A stretch of DNA of 64,000 nt from Vibrio alfacsensis (lineage in GTDB: Bacteria > Pseudomonadota > Gammaproteobacteria > Enterobacterales > Vibrionaceae). Position numbers and translations under genes: made by a program. Below the pieces are notes generated by a model that was given only the letters and a program-made list of their open reading frames with translations, searched no databases and had not been told where the DNA came from. This document shows positions 10,477 through 21,475 of this stretch, piece after piece. Numbering within the stretch: the first letter of the stretch is position 1; each line of letters opens with the position of its first letter. The stretch covers positions 248,001 through 312,000 of the forward strand of contig NZ_CP032093.1 of assembly GCF_003544875.1 (NCBI RefSeq), read 5' to 3'.

Positions 10477-11457
10477 ATGCGTAAGTTAATGATCCCTGTA
10501 CTGGTCATCGCTCTAGCTTTGATGCTGATGTCACTGTTCGTGATCCCTGAGGGGGAACGAGGCATTGTGATTCGCTTTGGTCGAGTACTGAAAGATAACA
10601 ATGATATTGCTCGTATCTATGAACCTGGTTTGCATTTCAAAATGCCTTTGTTTGACCGTGTAAAAACACTTGATGCACGTATTCAAACAATGGACGGCCG
10701 CTCAGACCGCTTTGTAACGTCAGAGAAAAAAGACGTAATCATTGATAGCTATGTTAAGTGGCGTATCGAAGATTTCGGTCAGTTCTATCTAGCGACAGGT
10801 GGTGGTAATACGCTGACGGCAGAAGCCCTATTGGAACGTAAAGTAACAGACGTTCTGCGTTCTGAAATCGGTTCTCGCGAGATCAAACAGATTGTTTCAG
10901 GCCCGCGTAATAACGATGTATTGCCAGAAAGTTCTGATAGCGAAGTCGTCACTACTGAAGCGGCGAAAGAAGCATTAGAGATCGACGGCGAACGCGATAA
11001 AATCATGGAAAACGTACTGACAGGCACCCGCGAAAGTGCGATGACAGACTTAGGTGTTCAGATTGTTGACTTCCGAATGAAGAAGATCAACCTACCTGAC
11101 AACATCAGTGATTCTATCTACAAACGTATGCGTGCAGAACGTGAGTCAGTAGCTCGTAAACACCGTTCTCAAGGTCGTGAGAAAGCCGAAGTTATTCGTG
11201 CTCAAGCTGAACTTGAAGTTGCGACGGTATTAGCAGAAGCCGATAAAACAGCTCGCGTAACACGAGGTGAGGCCGATGCAGAAGCCGCGAAGATTTATGC
11301 AGAAGCGTACAACAAGGATCCTGAGTTCTTCAGCTTCCTACGTTCTTTGAAAGCTTACGAGAAATCGTTCAGCTCTAAGAGCGACATTCTTGTATTGGAT
11401 CCGAAGAGTGAATTCTTCCAGTACATGAATAACGCGAAAGGTGCGCCCGCACAATAA
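10477..11457 (+). CDS. hflC: Membrane protease modulator HflC
   Basis: HflC is the partner of HflK in the FtsH-associated SPFH assembly. The 326-residue protein has an N-terminal membrane anchor (about 4-20), then the SPFH domain beginning PEGERGIVIRFGRV, and an Ala/Glu-rich coiled coil (about 225-275). A strong terminator 18 bp after the stop ends the tsaE-hflC gene series. Confidence 0.96.
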   Translation: MRKLMIPVLVIALALMLMSLFVIPEGERGIVIRFGRVLKDNNDIARIYEPGLHFKMPLFDRVKTLDARIQTMDGRSDRFVTSEKKDVIIDSYVKWRIEDFGQFYLATGGGNTLTAEALLERKVTDVLRSEIGSREIKQIVSGPRNNDVLPESSDSEVVTTEAAKEALEIDGERDKIMENVLTGTRESAMTDLGVQIVDFRMKKINLPDNISDSIYKRMRAERESVARKHRSQGREKAEVIRAQAELEVATVLAEADKTARVTRGEADAEAAKIYAEAYNKDPEFFSFLRSLKAYEKSFSSKSDILVLDPKSEFFQYMNNAKGAPAQ

Positions 11458-11474
11458 GCGTGTTGATAAATGAT

Positions 11475-11499
11475 AAAGGCTCCGAAAGGAGCCTTTTTT
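11475..11499 (+). terminator. Intrinsic terminator of hflC
   Basis: A 9-bp stem, AAAGGCTCC with GGAGCCTTT, has a GAAA tetraloop and a run of six T. Confidence 0.92.
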
Positions 11500-11528
11500 G
11501 TATTTGATGGAATGGTTTCGTGAGTGTG

Positions 11529-11714
11529 TTAACTCATCATAATGGCAATGACGGCACCCGCAACCACTAAGCAACCTCCAATGCGACGCAGCTGATTATC
11601 GGGTTGCTGACTGAGTTGAGCGACCATGTTGCGCCATCCATTGGGCGCGATTAAGGGCCCAATCCCTTCTACAATCAATACGAGCCCGATTGCGAGCCAA
11701 ATAGACTCAGACAT
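11529..11714 (-). CDS. DUF2065 family small membrane protein (YjeT-like)
   Basis: This 61-residue protein has two hydrophobic segments (about 5-23 and 44-60) around a short polar loop with the family's GPLIAPNGWR and LRRIGG motifs. DUF2065 proteins such as E. coli YjeT are small inner-membrane proteins of unknown function usually found beside hflC. Here it lies next to hflC but on the opposite strand, so the hfl terminator separates it and it must have its own promoter in 11715-11887. Confidence 0.88.
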   Translation of the reverse strand: MSESIWLAIGLVLIVEGIGPLIAPNGWRNMVAQLSQQPDNQLRRIGGCLVVAGAVIAIMMS

Positions 11715-11866
11715 AATGATTCCTAACTGAATTTAGAAAAGTAAATATTATCAGTGATGTACTGATTTCGAAATGAGCTACGTTGGTGAGATTGCATTCT
11801 AGTACCAAGTCTGTGAACAAAAAATGACTGCAAGATGCGAGATTCAGTGCTAGAATCCTTTTTTAA

Positions 11867-13204
<1,338 letters not shown>

Positions 13205-13226
13205 TGGATATTCGTTAGAGAATTTA

Positions 13227-13253
13227 AAAACCGGCTTTCTAGCCGGTTTTTTT
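13227..13253 (+). terminator. Intrinsic terminator of purA
   Basis: A 10-bp stem, AAAACCGGCT with AGCCGGTTTT, encloses a TTCT loop and ends in a seven-T run. Confidence 0.93.
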
Positions 13254-13341
13254 GTATCTGTGATGTGCTCGTCTCTCTGAGAGATGGTATTCGCCATGGC
13301 AACTTATTGCCGTTAAGCTTAAGTGAGGGGCAAAAATTGTC

Positions 13342-13368
13342 TAAAGCTTAAGTCACCTTTGCCGATAA
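13342..13368 (+). promoter_or_regulatory. Sigma-28 (FliA) promoter of motX
   Basis: TAAAGCTT at 13342-13349 is followed after exactly 11 bp by GCCGATAA at 13361-13368. This matches the sigma-28 flagellar consensus TAAAGTTT-N11-GCCGATAA with one substitution in the -35 part. It lies 65 bp before the motX start. motX is known in V. parahaemolyticus to be a late, sigma-28-dependent flagellar gene, which fits. Confidence 0.88.
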
Positions 13369-13432
13369 GCTTTATAAGCAGAAGAGGTCATTCGCTGATC
13401 TTTGGTCTCTCAGATACCTTAAAGAGTAAATT

Positions 13433-14068
13433 ATGAAGTTACGAGCAGTGGCTGCTTCACTGTTATTGATGCTGAGTGCAACATCGGTTAAAGCGAATGT
13501 CTCCGATGTAGGTGCACCAGTGCCCATCTACACCGAAGCAGAACTTATTAAGCTTATTGAGCAGAATAAGCACTTAGAACGCGTACGCGCTGACAACTGC
13601 CAGTTGGTGGAAGATATCGTAGCTCGTGCGACACGCATTAATTTGCCATCTTATGAATTTCTATATGGCGATATGCTGGCTTGGGGCGTATGCGTTGATC
13701 AAGACGTAGAGCTTGGTCTTTATTACATGGAAAACGCGGCACACCAAGGTTTGCCAGCAGCGCTCGAGCAAATTGGTCGCTATTATTCTCGTGGCACATT
13801 AGTGCAACAAGATAAAGAGCGTGCGATCCCATACTTGCGTGAAGCCGCGGCGATGGGAAATTTAAATGCACGCATTCATCTTGCAGAATTGCTTTTGCGA
13901 GATTACGGTAGCCCTCTCGATTATGAAGATGCGTACCGTTGGTTGTATAACTCTGTTACGGCTGACAAACGCCAACATAAACGTATTGCGATGCTGAGAA
14001 ATGGTCTCGAGCAGCGCATGCCACAGAACATCATTGCACGCGCAAAGCGACGCGATACGTTCTGGTAA
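13433..14068 (+). CDS. motX: Sodium-type polar flagellar motor protein MotX
   Basis: MotX sits with MotY in the periplasmic T ring of the sodium-driven polar flagellar motor and helps incorporate the PomA/PomB stator. The 211-residue protein has a signal peptide (1-21, ending VKA) and Sel1-type repeats at about 100-170 (GLYYMENAAHQG, AIPYLREAAAMGN). Two cysteines lie in the first half of the mature part. Its position beside purA is the one I recall for Vibrio genomes. Transcription is probably from the sigma-28 promoter at 13342-13368. It is a single gene, convergent with hmp. Confidence 0.93.
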   Translation: MKLRAVAASLLLMLSATSVKANVSDVGAPVPIYTEAELIKLIEQNKHLERVRADNCQLVEDIVARATRINLPSYEFLYGDMLAWGVCVDQDVELGLYYMENAAHQGLPAALEQIGRYYSRGTLVQQDKERAIPYLREAAAMGNLNARIHLAELLLRDYGSPLDYEDAYRWLYNSVTADKRQHKRIAMLRNGLEQRMPQNIIARAKRRDTFW

Positions 14069-14135
14069 TTCGTACTCTCAAAAACGGCGCGTCATGCAAC
14101 CCTGCGACGTCATAATACTCTGAGAATAGACATAA

Positions 14136-14160
14136 CAAAGCCCACATCATGTGGGCTTTG
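14136..14160. terminator. Bidirectional terminator between motX and hmp
   Basis: A near-perfect dyad (CAAAGCCCACAT with ATGTGGGCTTTG) lies between the convergent motX and hmp genes. The plus strand is followed by a TCGTTTTT stretch and the minus strand by TTGTTATG, so it is stronger for motX. Confidence 0.85.
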
Positions 14161-14190
14161 TCGTTTTTCTTGAAGAGTTGCTGCGAGCGA

Positions 14191-15375
14191 TTAAACAACT
14201 TTGTGTGGGCCGAAGCACTCGTAGTGGAATTGCTCTTGTGATACACCGATTTCAAGCAGTTGTTTCGCTACGTGTTGCATAAAGCCAACTGGACCACAGA
14301 AGTACACTTGCACGTTGTCTTGCTTTAAGGCGGTTTCAATTTCGCGTAGATTTACAAGGCCCGTGAAGTGGAAGTCTTCACCTAGTCGGTCTTCAGCCAT
14401 TGGTTGGTTATACCAAACCAGTGAGTTCATGTTTTCTTTTGCGCCAACAAATTGGTTTACGTGTTGTTTAAATGCGTGTTGTTGACCGTTTTCTGCTGCG
14501 TGTACCCATGTGACAGGCGCTTGGTGATCTGAAAGGCTCTCAAGCATTGAAAGTGTCGGTGTTAGGCCAATACCAGCAGAAATCAGAACCACTGGTGTCT
14601 GAGTCTCCACATCCATGAAAAAGTCACCTGCTGGAGCAGCAAGTTGTACTTTATCGCCAATGTTTAGGTCATCGTGTAGGAAGTTAGAAACTTTACCGCC
14701 TTGTTCTCGTTTTACAGAGATACGATAAGTGTTCTCTTGAACCGCAGAAGATAGGCTGTATTGACGAATCTCTTGGTTTTCGAACTTATTACTGTTGATG
14801 TAGATACCAAGGTATTGTCCCGGCTTGTATTCTGCAACCTTTTCACCGTCAACTGGTTTGAAAACGAAGCTGTAAACATTTTCACTTTCACGTTGCTTGC
14901 CTACCAACTCAAATTCACGTAAACCACGCCAACCACCTTGAAGTGCAGCGTTCTCTTGGTAAATTTGCTCTTCACGTTGAATGAAGACGTTTGCTAGCAC
15001 GCCGTAAGCCTCAGCCCAAGCATCAATGACATCTTGGCCAGGAGAAAACAGTTCATCAATTGTTGCGAGTAGGTGTTTACCCACAATTTGGTACTGATCT
15101 TCGGTGATCAAAAAGCTGGTGTGTTTATGTGCGATCTTTTCTACTGCACCGAGAAGTGCTGGTAGATTATCAATATTGGTTGCGTACGCACAAATCGCAT
15201 TAAATAGTGCTTCACGTTGGTCACCATTGCGCTGGTTACTCATATTGAAAATGTCTTTCAATTCTGGGTTATGCGTAAACATGCGATCGTAAAAATGTGC
15301 AGTTAATTTTGGTCCAGTTTCTGCCAAAAGTGGGGCGGTGGCTTTCACGATATCAATAGTTTGATTGCTGAGCAT
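14191..15375 (-). CDS. hmp: Flavohemoprotein, nitric oxide dioxygenase Hmp
   Basis: Hmp oxidises NO to nitrate with O2 and NAD(P)H, protecting against nitrosative stress. The 394-residue protein has an N-terminal globin domain (1-138; distal Y29, proximal haem ligand H85), an FAD domain with IRQYSLS (about 204-210) and a C-terminal NAD domain. Length matches E. coli Hmp (396). It is divergent from nsrR, and two NsrR-like sites lie in the shared 111-bp gap, the nearer one 17 bp from the hmp start. NO-induced derepression is therefore expected. Confidence 0.97.
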   Translation of the reverse strand: MLSNQTIDIVKATAPLLAETGPKLTAHFYDRMFTHNPELKDIFNMSNQRNGDQREALFNAICAYATNIDNLPALLGAVEKIAHKHTSFLITEDQYQIVGKHLLATIDELFSPGQDVIDAWAEAYGVLANVFIQREEQIYQENAALQGGWRGLREFELVGKQRESENVYSFVFKPVDGEKVAEYKPGQYLGIYINSNKFENQEIRQYSLSSAVQENTYRISVKREQGGKVSNFLHDDLNIGDKVQLAAPAGDFFMDVETQTPVVLISAGIGLTPTLSMLESLSDHQAPVTWVHAAENGQQHAFKQHVNQFVGAKENMNSLVWYNQPMAEDRLGEDFHFTGLVNLREIETALKQDNVQVYFCGPVGFMQHVAKQLLEIGVSQEQFHYECFGPHKVV

Positions 15376-15391
15376 AGTGGTTTCCTATTTA

Positions 15392-15414
15392 AAGTTGTAT
15401 TTATAATGCATGTT
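15392..15414. promoter_or_regulatory. NsrR binding site 1 (hmp-proximal)
   Basis: This 23-bp imperfect palindrome (11-1-11) matches the predicted NsrR consensus AAGATGYATTT-N-AAATRCATCTT with three mismatches: AAGTTGTATTT, A, TAATGCATGTT. It lies just upstream of the hmp start. Confidence 0.75.
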
Positions 15415-15416
15415 TA

Positions 15417-15439
15417 AAGTTGTATCTCAAATGTATCTT
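15417..15439. promoter_or_regulatory. NsrR binding site 2 (nsrR-proximal)
   Basis: This second 23-bp site (AAGTTGTATCT, C, AAATGTATCTT) has three mismatches to the NsrR consensus. Its centre is 25 bp from that of site 1, with 2 bp between the sites. The pair can serve both hmp and autoregulation of nsrR. Confidence 0.72.
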
Positions 15440-15486
15440 TTAATCAAGAAAAGATTTACACTTTTGAGACCAGAGAGGAGCGCATT

Positions 15487-15912
15487 ATGCAGCTAACCAG
15501 TTTTACCGACTACGCACTCAGAACCTTGATTTACCTAGCGTCATTACCCAAAGATGAGCTTACCAACATTACTGAGGTAACGGATTTATTTGGTGTATCT
15601 CGTAACCATATGGTGAAAGTGATTAATCGCCTTGGGCAACTTGGCTATGTGCATACAGTGCGTGGTAAAAATGGCGGGATACGCTTGATGAAGCCAGCAA
15701 AAGCGATCACTATTGGTGGTGTTGTGCGTGATTTAGAACCATTAGATTTGGTGAACTGTTCAGTAGAGTTTTGCCATATTACGCCAGCATGTCGCCTGAA
15801 AGAAAAGTTAGCTCAAGCGAAAATGGCTTTTTTAGCGGCACTCGATGATTGCACAATTGAAGATCTCATCACCGACAATTCTGATCTATTGATCTTGCTT
15901 ACGCGCCCATAG
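15487..15912 (+). CDS. nsrR: Nitric oxide-sensing repressor NsrR
   Basis: NsrR is an Rrf2-family repressor with an Fe-S cluster that NO destroys, releasing target promoters such as hmp. The 141-residue protein has the winged helix with [12 protein letters not shown] at the N terminus and the wing RGKNGGIRL (about 59-67). The cluster cysteines are C91, C96 and C102, at the same positions as in E. coli NsrR. An AGAGGAG ribosome site precedes the ATG. It is divergent from hmp. Confidence 0.96.
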   Translation: MQLTSFTDYALRTLIYLASLPKDELTNITEVTDLFGVSRNHMVKVINRLGQLGYVHTVRGKNGGIRLMKPAKAITIGGVVRDLEPLDLVNCSVEFCHITPACRLKEKLAQAKMAFLAALDDCTIEDLITDNSDLLILLTRP

Positions 15913-16017
15913 TTCTTAAATCTCATTCAGTTCGTTCTTTTTTCAAAGCAATTCTGTAGCTTATCAAGAGACTCGGATATACTAGCTCTATACCTTCCTT
16001 GCTAGATAGGCACGCCT

Positions 16018-18525
16018 ATGTCAGACAACATTCCAAACGATCCTTTTGCGGATCGTGAATCCCAAAATTACGAAAACCCAATTCCAAGCCGAGAGTTTAT
16101 TACTGAGTTTCTACAACAAGCCGGCGTACCGATGAATCGTAATGATTTGTTTGAAGCACTACAGCTTGATGGTGAAGAGCAGTACGAGGGTTTGCGTCGT
16201 CGACTCCGAGCGATGGAGCGTGATGGGCAGTTGGTGTTTACACGACGTCAGTGCTATGCATTACCAGAAAAGCTCGAAATGGTAAAAGGGTACGTTATTG
16301 GCCACAAAGATGGCCATGGTTGGGTACGTCCTGAGGGCAGTGTTGGCAAGGACAATGACATTGTATTACCTCACCATCAGATGAAGCATATCATTCACGG
16401 TGATTACGTGTTGGTGCAACCAACAGACAATAGCAAACGTGGTCGTCGTGAAGGGCGTTTAGTTCGAGTGCTGGAAGAGCGTAAGACACAGATCGTAGGA
16501 CGTTTCTTCCTTGAATATGGTTACTCATATGTTGTACCGGATGACTCTCGAATCAGCCAGGATATCCTGATCCCCAATGAGCACAAAGCCGGTGCTCGTA
16601 TGGGTAACGTGGTTGTTATTGAAATCACAGACCGTGGCGCTCGTTCACGTGGCATGATGGGTAAAGTCATTGAAGTTCTTGGTGAAAATATGGCACCAGG
16701 AATGGAAACGCAAATTGCAATTCGCACTCACCAAATCCCTCACGATTGGCCAGAAGCGGTTGATAAGCAAATTGCTAACCTAGGCGAAGAAGTGCCAGAA
16801 GAAGCAAAAGTAGGTCGTGTTGATTTGCGTGATTTACCATTGGTGACCATTGATGGTGAAGATGCTCGTGACTTTGATGATGCGGTTTTCTGTGAGAAGA
16901 AAAAGAGCGGCGGTTGGCGTTTATGGGTTGCGATAGCTGACGTAAGTTACTACGTACGCACTGACACTGCTCTCGACAAAGAAGCCATCAACCGTGGTAA
17001 CTCTGTGTACTTCCCATCGCAAGTTGTTCCAATGTTGCCTGAAGTGCTATCGAACGGTTTGTGTTCACTAAACCCACAAGTCGATCGCTTGTGTATGGTG
17101 TGTGAGATGACCATCTCTGAGACGGGCAAACTCTCGGGTTACAAACACTACGAAGCCGTGATGAACTCACACGCTCGTCTTACTTATAGCAAAGTAGGAG
17201 CAATTCTAGAGGGGGATGAAGATCTTCGTTTGCGTTATCACAAACTGGTGCCTCATCTAGAAGAATTGCACAGTATGTACAAAGTGCTGAAAGAAGCGCG
17301 TGATAATCGTGGTGCGATTGAGTTTGAAACCGTTGAAGCGAAATTCATCTTCAATGCGGATCGTAAGATTGAAAGCATTGAGCCAGTGATTCGTAATGAC
17401 GCTCACAAGATCATCGAAGAGTGTATGATCCTAGCGAACATCGCTTCAGCGTCTTATGTTGAGAAAGCGAAAGAGCCAGCGTTGTACCGTGTTCACGAAT
17501 CTCCGGGTGAATTGCGTCTGCAAGGCTTCCGTGATTTCCTTGGCGAACTGGGCTTAAACTTAGGCGGTGGTTTAGAGCCATCTCCAACGGATTACGCCGA
17601 TTTGGTTAAGCAAATTGCCGAGCGTCAGGATAAAGAGTTGATCCAAACGATGCTGTTGCGCTCAATGAAGCAAGCAGTATACAACGCAGACAATGCCGGT
17701 CACTTTGGTTTAGCACTGAAACGCTACGCGCACTTCACGTCACCAATTCGTCGTTACCCAGACTTATTACTGCACCGTGCAATCAAATACCTGATTGCCA
17801 AAGACGAAGGCCGTAATCAAGATCGCTGGACACCAACGGGTGGTTACCATTACTCATTTGACGATATGGACTTCTACGGTGAGCAATGTTCGATGACAGA
17901 GCGCCGTGCAGACGATGCAACGCGCGAAGTCGCTGATTGGTTGAAGTGTGAATACATGCAAGATCACGTTGGTGATGAGCTTGATGGCGTAATTGCCAAC
18001 GTGACGAGCTTTGGCTTCTTTGTTCGTTTAACAGAGCTGCACATCGATGGTTTGGTACACATTTCGACACTAGCCAACGATTACTACCAATTTGATCCGA
18101 TCGGTCAAAGACTTATCGGTGAAAGCTTCGGTAACATTTATCGCTTAGGCGATGCGGTGAAAGTGAAAGTGCTTGCGGTGAACTTAAATGACAAGCAAAT
18201 TGACTTTGAATTGATCGAAACAAGTCGTAAGCTACGCGGCAAAGGCAAGACCGCGAAGAAGCGTGTAGCAGAAGCAAAACGCAAAGCGAAAGAGAAAAAA
18301 CGTACCTCAACGCGCTCTTCAAAAGAGTCAAACGGTACGCGTGCTACACCAGCTATCGAGCCAACTAAGCGACCTGAGCCAAGCGAAAAGGCCGGCAAAC
18401 GCAAAGGTGGATCGAAGCGTGGTGACACTGAAAGCGCGAAAAAGCCGAAAGTGAAAAAGGCACGTAAGAAAAAGCCACACAGTAAGCCGAAGAAAACCAC
18501 GCGTACTCAAAGTAACGCAGAGTAG
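16018..18525 (+). CDS. rnr: Ribonuclease R
   Basis: RNase R is a 3'-5' hydrolytic exoribonuclease able to degrade structured RNA. The 835-residue protein has an N-terminal winged helix, two cold-shock domains, an RNB catalytic domain with the acidic cluster [13 protein letters not shown] (278-290), an S1 domain (about 645-730), and a long Lys/Arg/Ser-rich tail (about 735-835). It lies 79 bp before rlmB. In E. coli it forms the nsrR-rnr-rlmB operon; here nsrR also precedes it by 105 bp. Confidence 0.97.
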   Translation: MSDNIPNDPFADRESQNYENPIPSREFITEFLQQAGVPMNRNDLFEALQLDGEEQYEGLRRRLRAMERDGQLVFTRRQCYALPEKLEMVKGYVIGHKDGHGWVRPEGSVGKDNDIVLPHHQMKHIIHGDYVLVQPTDNSKRGRREGRLVRVLEERKTQIVGRFFLEYGYSYVVPDDSRISQDILIPNEHKAGARMGNVVVIEITDRGARSRGMMGKVIEVLGENMAPGMETQIAIRTHQIPHDWPEAVDKQIANLGEEVPEEAKVGRVDLRDLPLVTIDGEDARDFDDAVFCEKKKSGGWRLWVAIADVSYYVRTDTALDKEAINRGNSVYFPSQVVPMLPEVLSNGLCSLNPQVDRLCMVCEMTISETGKLSGYKHYEAVMNSHARLTYSKVGAILEGDEDLRLRYHKLVPHLEELHSMYKVLKEARDNRGAIEFETVEAKFIFNADRKIESIEPVIRNDAHKIIEECMILANIASASYVEKAKEPALYRVHESPGELRLQGFRDFLGELGLNLGGGLEPSPTDYADLVKQIAERQDKELIQTMLLRSMKQAVYNADNAGHFGLALKRYAHFTSPIRRYPDLLLHRAIKYLIAKDEGRNQDRWTPTGGYHYSFDDMDFYGEQCSMTERRADDATREVADWLKCEYMQDHVGDELDGVIANVTSFGFFVRLTELHIDGLVHISTLANDYYQFDPIGQRLIGESFGNIYRLGDAVKVKVLAVNLNDKQIDFELIETSRKLRGKGKTAKKRVAEAKRKAKEKKRTSTRSSKESNGTRATPAIEPTKRPEPSEKAGKRKGGSKRGDTESAKKPKVKKARKKKPHSKPKKTTRTQSNAE

Positions 18526-18604
18526 GTGAAATCGCTGATTTAACTTGGTGTGAATACGCCAAGTTAAATTGATGTGGGCACTGACCAGAAAAACAGGTTA
18601 AATA

Positions 18605-19348
18605 ATGAGTAACGAATTTATCTACGGCATTCACGCAGTGAAAGCGGTACTAGAACGCGAACCAGAACGTTTTATCGAAGCGTATGTTTTAAAAGGTCGT
18701 CAAGACGATCGTCTAATGCCAATTCTGAATGATCTTCAGGTTTGTGGTGTGTCTATCCAACAAATGACTCGTAAAACGCTAGACGATAAAGCGCACGGCG
18801 CTAATCACCAAGGTATCATTGCTCGTGTGAAGCCTGCGAAACAGCTGAACGAAAACGACATTGATGGCATTTTAGCGCAGCACGAATCTCCGCTGTTATT
18901 GGTATTGGATGGCGTGACGGATCCGCATAACCTAGGTGCTTGTCTACGTAACGCAGACGCAGCAGGCGTTGCGGCGATCATTGTACCGAAAGACCGCTCT
19001 GCACCGATGAACGCAACGGTAAGCAAAGTCGCTTGTGGTGCAGCTGAAGTCGTGCCATTGATCCGAGTGACCAACTTGGCGCGCACGATGCGTACACTGC
19101 AAGAGCAAGGCATTTGGTTTGTGGGCACGGCGGGTGAAGCGACACACGACATCTACCAAGCGAAACTGACCGGCCCTCTGGCTATCGTGATGGGGGCAGA
19201 AGGTGACGGCATGCGTCGTCTGACTCGCGAAACCTGTGACGATCTAATTAAGATCCCAATGGCAGGCAGCGTTTCAAGCTTGAACGTATCTGTAGCATCG
19301 GGCATCTGTTTGTTTGAAGCGGTTCGTCAGCGTATTGCTGCCAAGTAA
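18605..19348 (+). CDS. rlmB: 23S rRNA (Gm2251) 2'-O-methyltransferase RlmB
   Basis: RlmB is a SPOUT methyltransferase that modifies G2251 in the P loop of 23S rRNA. The 247-residue protein has an N-terminal substrate-binding domain and the knotted C-terminal domain with [14 protein letters not shown] (106-119), GAEG (197-200) and the [12 protein letters not shown] motif (218-229). Length is normal. A strong terminator follows, ending the nsrR-rnr-rlmB set. Confidence 0.97.
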   Translation: MSNEFIYGIHAVKAVLEREPERFIEAYVLKGRQDDRLMPILNDLQVCGVSIQQMTRKTLDDKAHGANHQGIIARVKPAKQLNENDIDGILAQHESPLLLVLDGVTDPHNLGACLRNADAAGVAAIIVPKDRSAPMNATVSKVACGAAEVVPLIRVTNLARTMRTLQEQGIWFVGTAGEATHDIYQAKLTGPLAIVMGAEGDGMRRLTRETCDDLIKIPMAGSVSSLNVSVASGICLFEAVRQRIAAK

Positions 19349-19390
19349 CTGATAAAAAACGTTAAGATAAATCAGTCACAGTGATAAAAA

Positions 19391-19420
19391 CAAAGGATGG
19401 GGTGCCATCCTTTGTTGTTT
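19391..19420 (+). terminator. Intrinsic terminator of rlmB
   Basis: A 10-bp perfect stem, CAAAGGATGG with CCATCCTTTG, has a GGTG loop and is followed by TTGTTTT. Confidence 0.88.
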
Positions 19421-19453
19421 TCACCGATTATAAATAAAATCTTCAGGGAAGTT

Positions 19454-20140
19454 ATGACTCAACAAGACATTAAATTCATCGCCTTTGACCTTGATGGTAC
19501 TTTGCTTGATAGCGTGCCAGATCTGGCGGTTGCGGCAGACCAAGCAGTACAAGCGCTTGGCTTTCCATCGGTTTCAGAAGAGCAGGTTCGAGATTACGTC
19601 GGTAACGGCGCAGATGTGCTGATTGGACGCTCACTGAGCCAAAGCCTGACCATCAATCCTGAACTGAGCGAAGAGCTTCGTGCAAAAGCGCGTGTGCTGT
19701 TTGATGATTACTACGAGCAAAGTGGTCACAAGCTAAGCCACCTTTACCCTACGGTAAAAGAGACACTGGAAGAGTTGCACAAGGCGGGTTTTGTTATGGC
19801 GCTTGTGACTAACAAACCTTCTAAGTTTGTCCCTGACGTTCTGGAGAAGCATGACATCGCAAAGTACTTTGTTGATGTGCTAGGTGGTGACGCGTTTCCA
19901 GAGAAAAAACCAAACCCAGTCGCATTGAATTGGTTAATGGAAAAACACCAAATTCAACCAAGTGAAATGCTGATGGTCGGTGACTCTAAAAACGACATTC
20001 TAGCCGCGAAGAACGCAGGCTGCGCCTCATTTGGTTTAACTTATGGTTACAACCATGGCGAGGCTATTTCAGTATCAAATCCAGATTTTGTTGCTGACAG
20101 TTTGGCAGAATTATTGGACGTTGTAGCGGTTTCTGCATAA
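19454..20140 (+). CDS. gph: Phosphoglycolate phosphatase
   Basis: Gph is a HAD-family phosphatase that removes 2-phosphoglycolate formed during DNA repair. The ATG at 19454 gives MTQQDIKFIAFDLDGTLLDS, with nucleophile D12 and D14; the upstream in-frame ATG at 19397 lies inside the rlmB terminator and is unlikely. The 228-residue protein has VTNKPSKF (motif II region), KPNP (motif III) and VGDSKNDI (motif IV). In E. coli and V. cholerae gph follows dam and rpe; here those genes are not upstream, while trpS follows as usual. Confidence 0.94.
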   Translation: MTQQDIKFIAFDLDGTLLDSVPDLAVAADQAVQALGFPSVSEEQVRDYVGNGADVLIGRSLSQSLTINPELSEELRAKARVLFDDYYEQSGHKLSHLYPTVKETLEELHKAGFVMALVTNKPSKFVPDVLEKHDIAKYFVDVLGGDAFPEKKPNPVALNWLMEKHQIQPSEMLMVGDSKNDILAAKNAGCASFGLTYGYNHGEAISVSNPDFVADSLAELLDVVAVSA

Positions 20141-20190
20141 CGGCTACAAAAGAGCTTCCAAAATACTCGTTAATGAGTACACTGAGTAAG

Positions 20191-20217
20191 CCGTGCGCCT
20201 ATCGCTGCACGGTTTTT
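20191..20217 (+). terminator. Intrinsic terminator of gph
   Basis: A CCGTGC/GCACGG stem with a 10-nt loop is followed by five T. It lies between gph and trpS, so trpS may use its own promoter or read-through. Confidence 0.75.
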
Positions 20218-20254
20218 CATTTAATTAGATTAAGAAGTCAAAGGAATCATTCTA

Positions 20255-21292
20255 ATGAGCAAACCCATCGTATTGAGTGGTGTTCAACCTTCAGGTGAAC
20301 TAAGTATCGGTAACTACTTGGGTGCTCTACGTCAATGGCAGCAGATGCAAGACGATTATGATTGCCAATACTGTGTGGTAGACCTTCACGCGATTACGGT
20401 TCGTCAAGACCCTAAAGCACTGCATGAAGCGACTCTAGATGCACTGGCGATCTGTCTGGCAGTTGGTGTTGACCCTAAGAAGAGCACGCTATTTGTTCAG
20501 TCACACGTACCAGAGCATGCTCAGCTTGGTTGGCTTCTTAACTGTTATACCCAGATGGGTGAACTGGGTCGTATGACGCAGTTTAAAGACAAATCTGCAC
20601 GTTACTCAAAAGACAGCTCAAGCCAGTTTGGTGATGTAAACGTGGGGCTGTTTGATTACCCAGTTCTAATGGCTGCAGACATCCTACTTTACGGTGCGCA
20701 TCAAGTGCCAGTAGGTAGTGATCAGAAGCAACACCTAGAGCTCGCGCGCGATATCGCGAACCGCTTTAACAACATCTACTCGCCAGAGCAGCCAATCTTC
20801 CAAGTGCCAGAGCCTTACATTCCGACGGTAAACGCACGTGTAATGAGCCTGCAAGACGCAACGAAGAAGATGTCTAAGTCAGATGATAACCGTAAGAATG
20901 TTATCACGTTGCTGGAAGAGCCTAAGTCGATCATCAAGAAGATCAACAAAGCGCAAACAGACGCTGAAATGCCACCACGTATTGCTCACGATTGGGAAAA
21001 CAAAGCAGGCATCTCTAACCTAATGGGTCTTTACTCTGCGGCGACAGGCATGAGTTTTGAAGAGATTGAAGCGAAATACAAAGGCGTTGAAATGTATGGC
21101 CCATTCAAGAAAGACGTGGGTGAAGCACTGGTTACTATGCTTGAGCCAATCCAAGCGGAATACCATCGTATCCGTGCCGATCGTGCATACATGAACGAAG
21201 TGATGAAGCAAGGTGCAGACAAAGCATCGGCTCGTGCGGCTGAAACGTTGAAGAAAGCGTACGCGGCAGTAGGCTTTGTTGCTCGCCCATAA
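20255..21292 (+). CDS. trpS: Tryptophanyl-tRNA synthetase
   Basis: TrpS charges tRNA-Trp. The 345-residue class Ic synthetase has the HIGH-like signature in [13 protein letters not shown] (12-24) and KMSKS at 205-209. Length is slightly above E. coli (334). An AAAGGAATC ribosome site precedes the ATG. It ends at a strong terminator 27 bp after the stop codon. Confidence 0.97.
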   Translation: MSKPIVLSGVQPSGELSIGNYLGALRQWQQMQDDYDCQYCVVDLHAITVRQDPKALHEATLDALAICLAVGVDPKKSTLFVQSHVPEHAQLGWLLNCYTQMGELGRMTQFKDKSARYSKDSSSQFGDVNVGLFDYPVLMAADILLYGAHQVPVGSDQKQHLELARDIANRFNNIYSPEQPIFQVPEPYIPTVNARVMSLQDATKKMSKSDDNRKNVITLLEEPKSIIKKINKAQTDAEMPPRIAHDWENKAGISNLMGLYSAATGMSFEEIEAKYKGVEMYGPFKKDVGEALVTMLEPIQAEYHRIRADRAYMNEVMKQGADKASARAAETLKKAYAAVGFVARP

Positions 21293-21319
21293 TGCAGCTT
21301 AAAGTTTGACTTTCTTTAG

Positions 21320-21343
21320 CCCTCGCATTTGCGGGGGTTTTTT
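21320..21343 (+). terminator. Intrinsic terminator of trpS
   Basis: A 7-bp stem (CCCTCGC with GCGGGGG, one T-G pair) with an ATTT loop ends in six T. Confidence 0.9.
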
Positions 21344-21475
21344 GTATTTGAGTAAATTTATATCGCAAAACCTTGCCTTTCTGATTTTGTATAGCAAAAT
21401 ACCGCCTCAATGGCACTTTTGTGGCATAACCCCTGTCTGAACTGCCAAGAATGGATTTGGAGCAATCTAAACACT

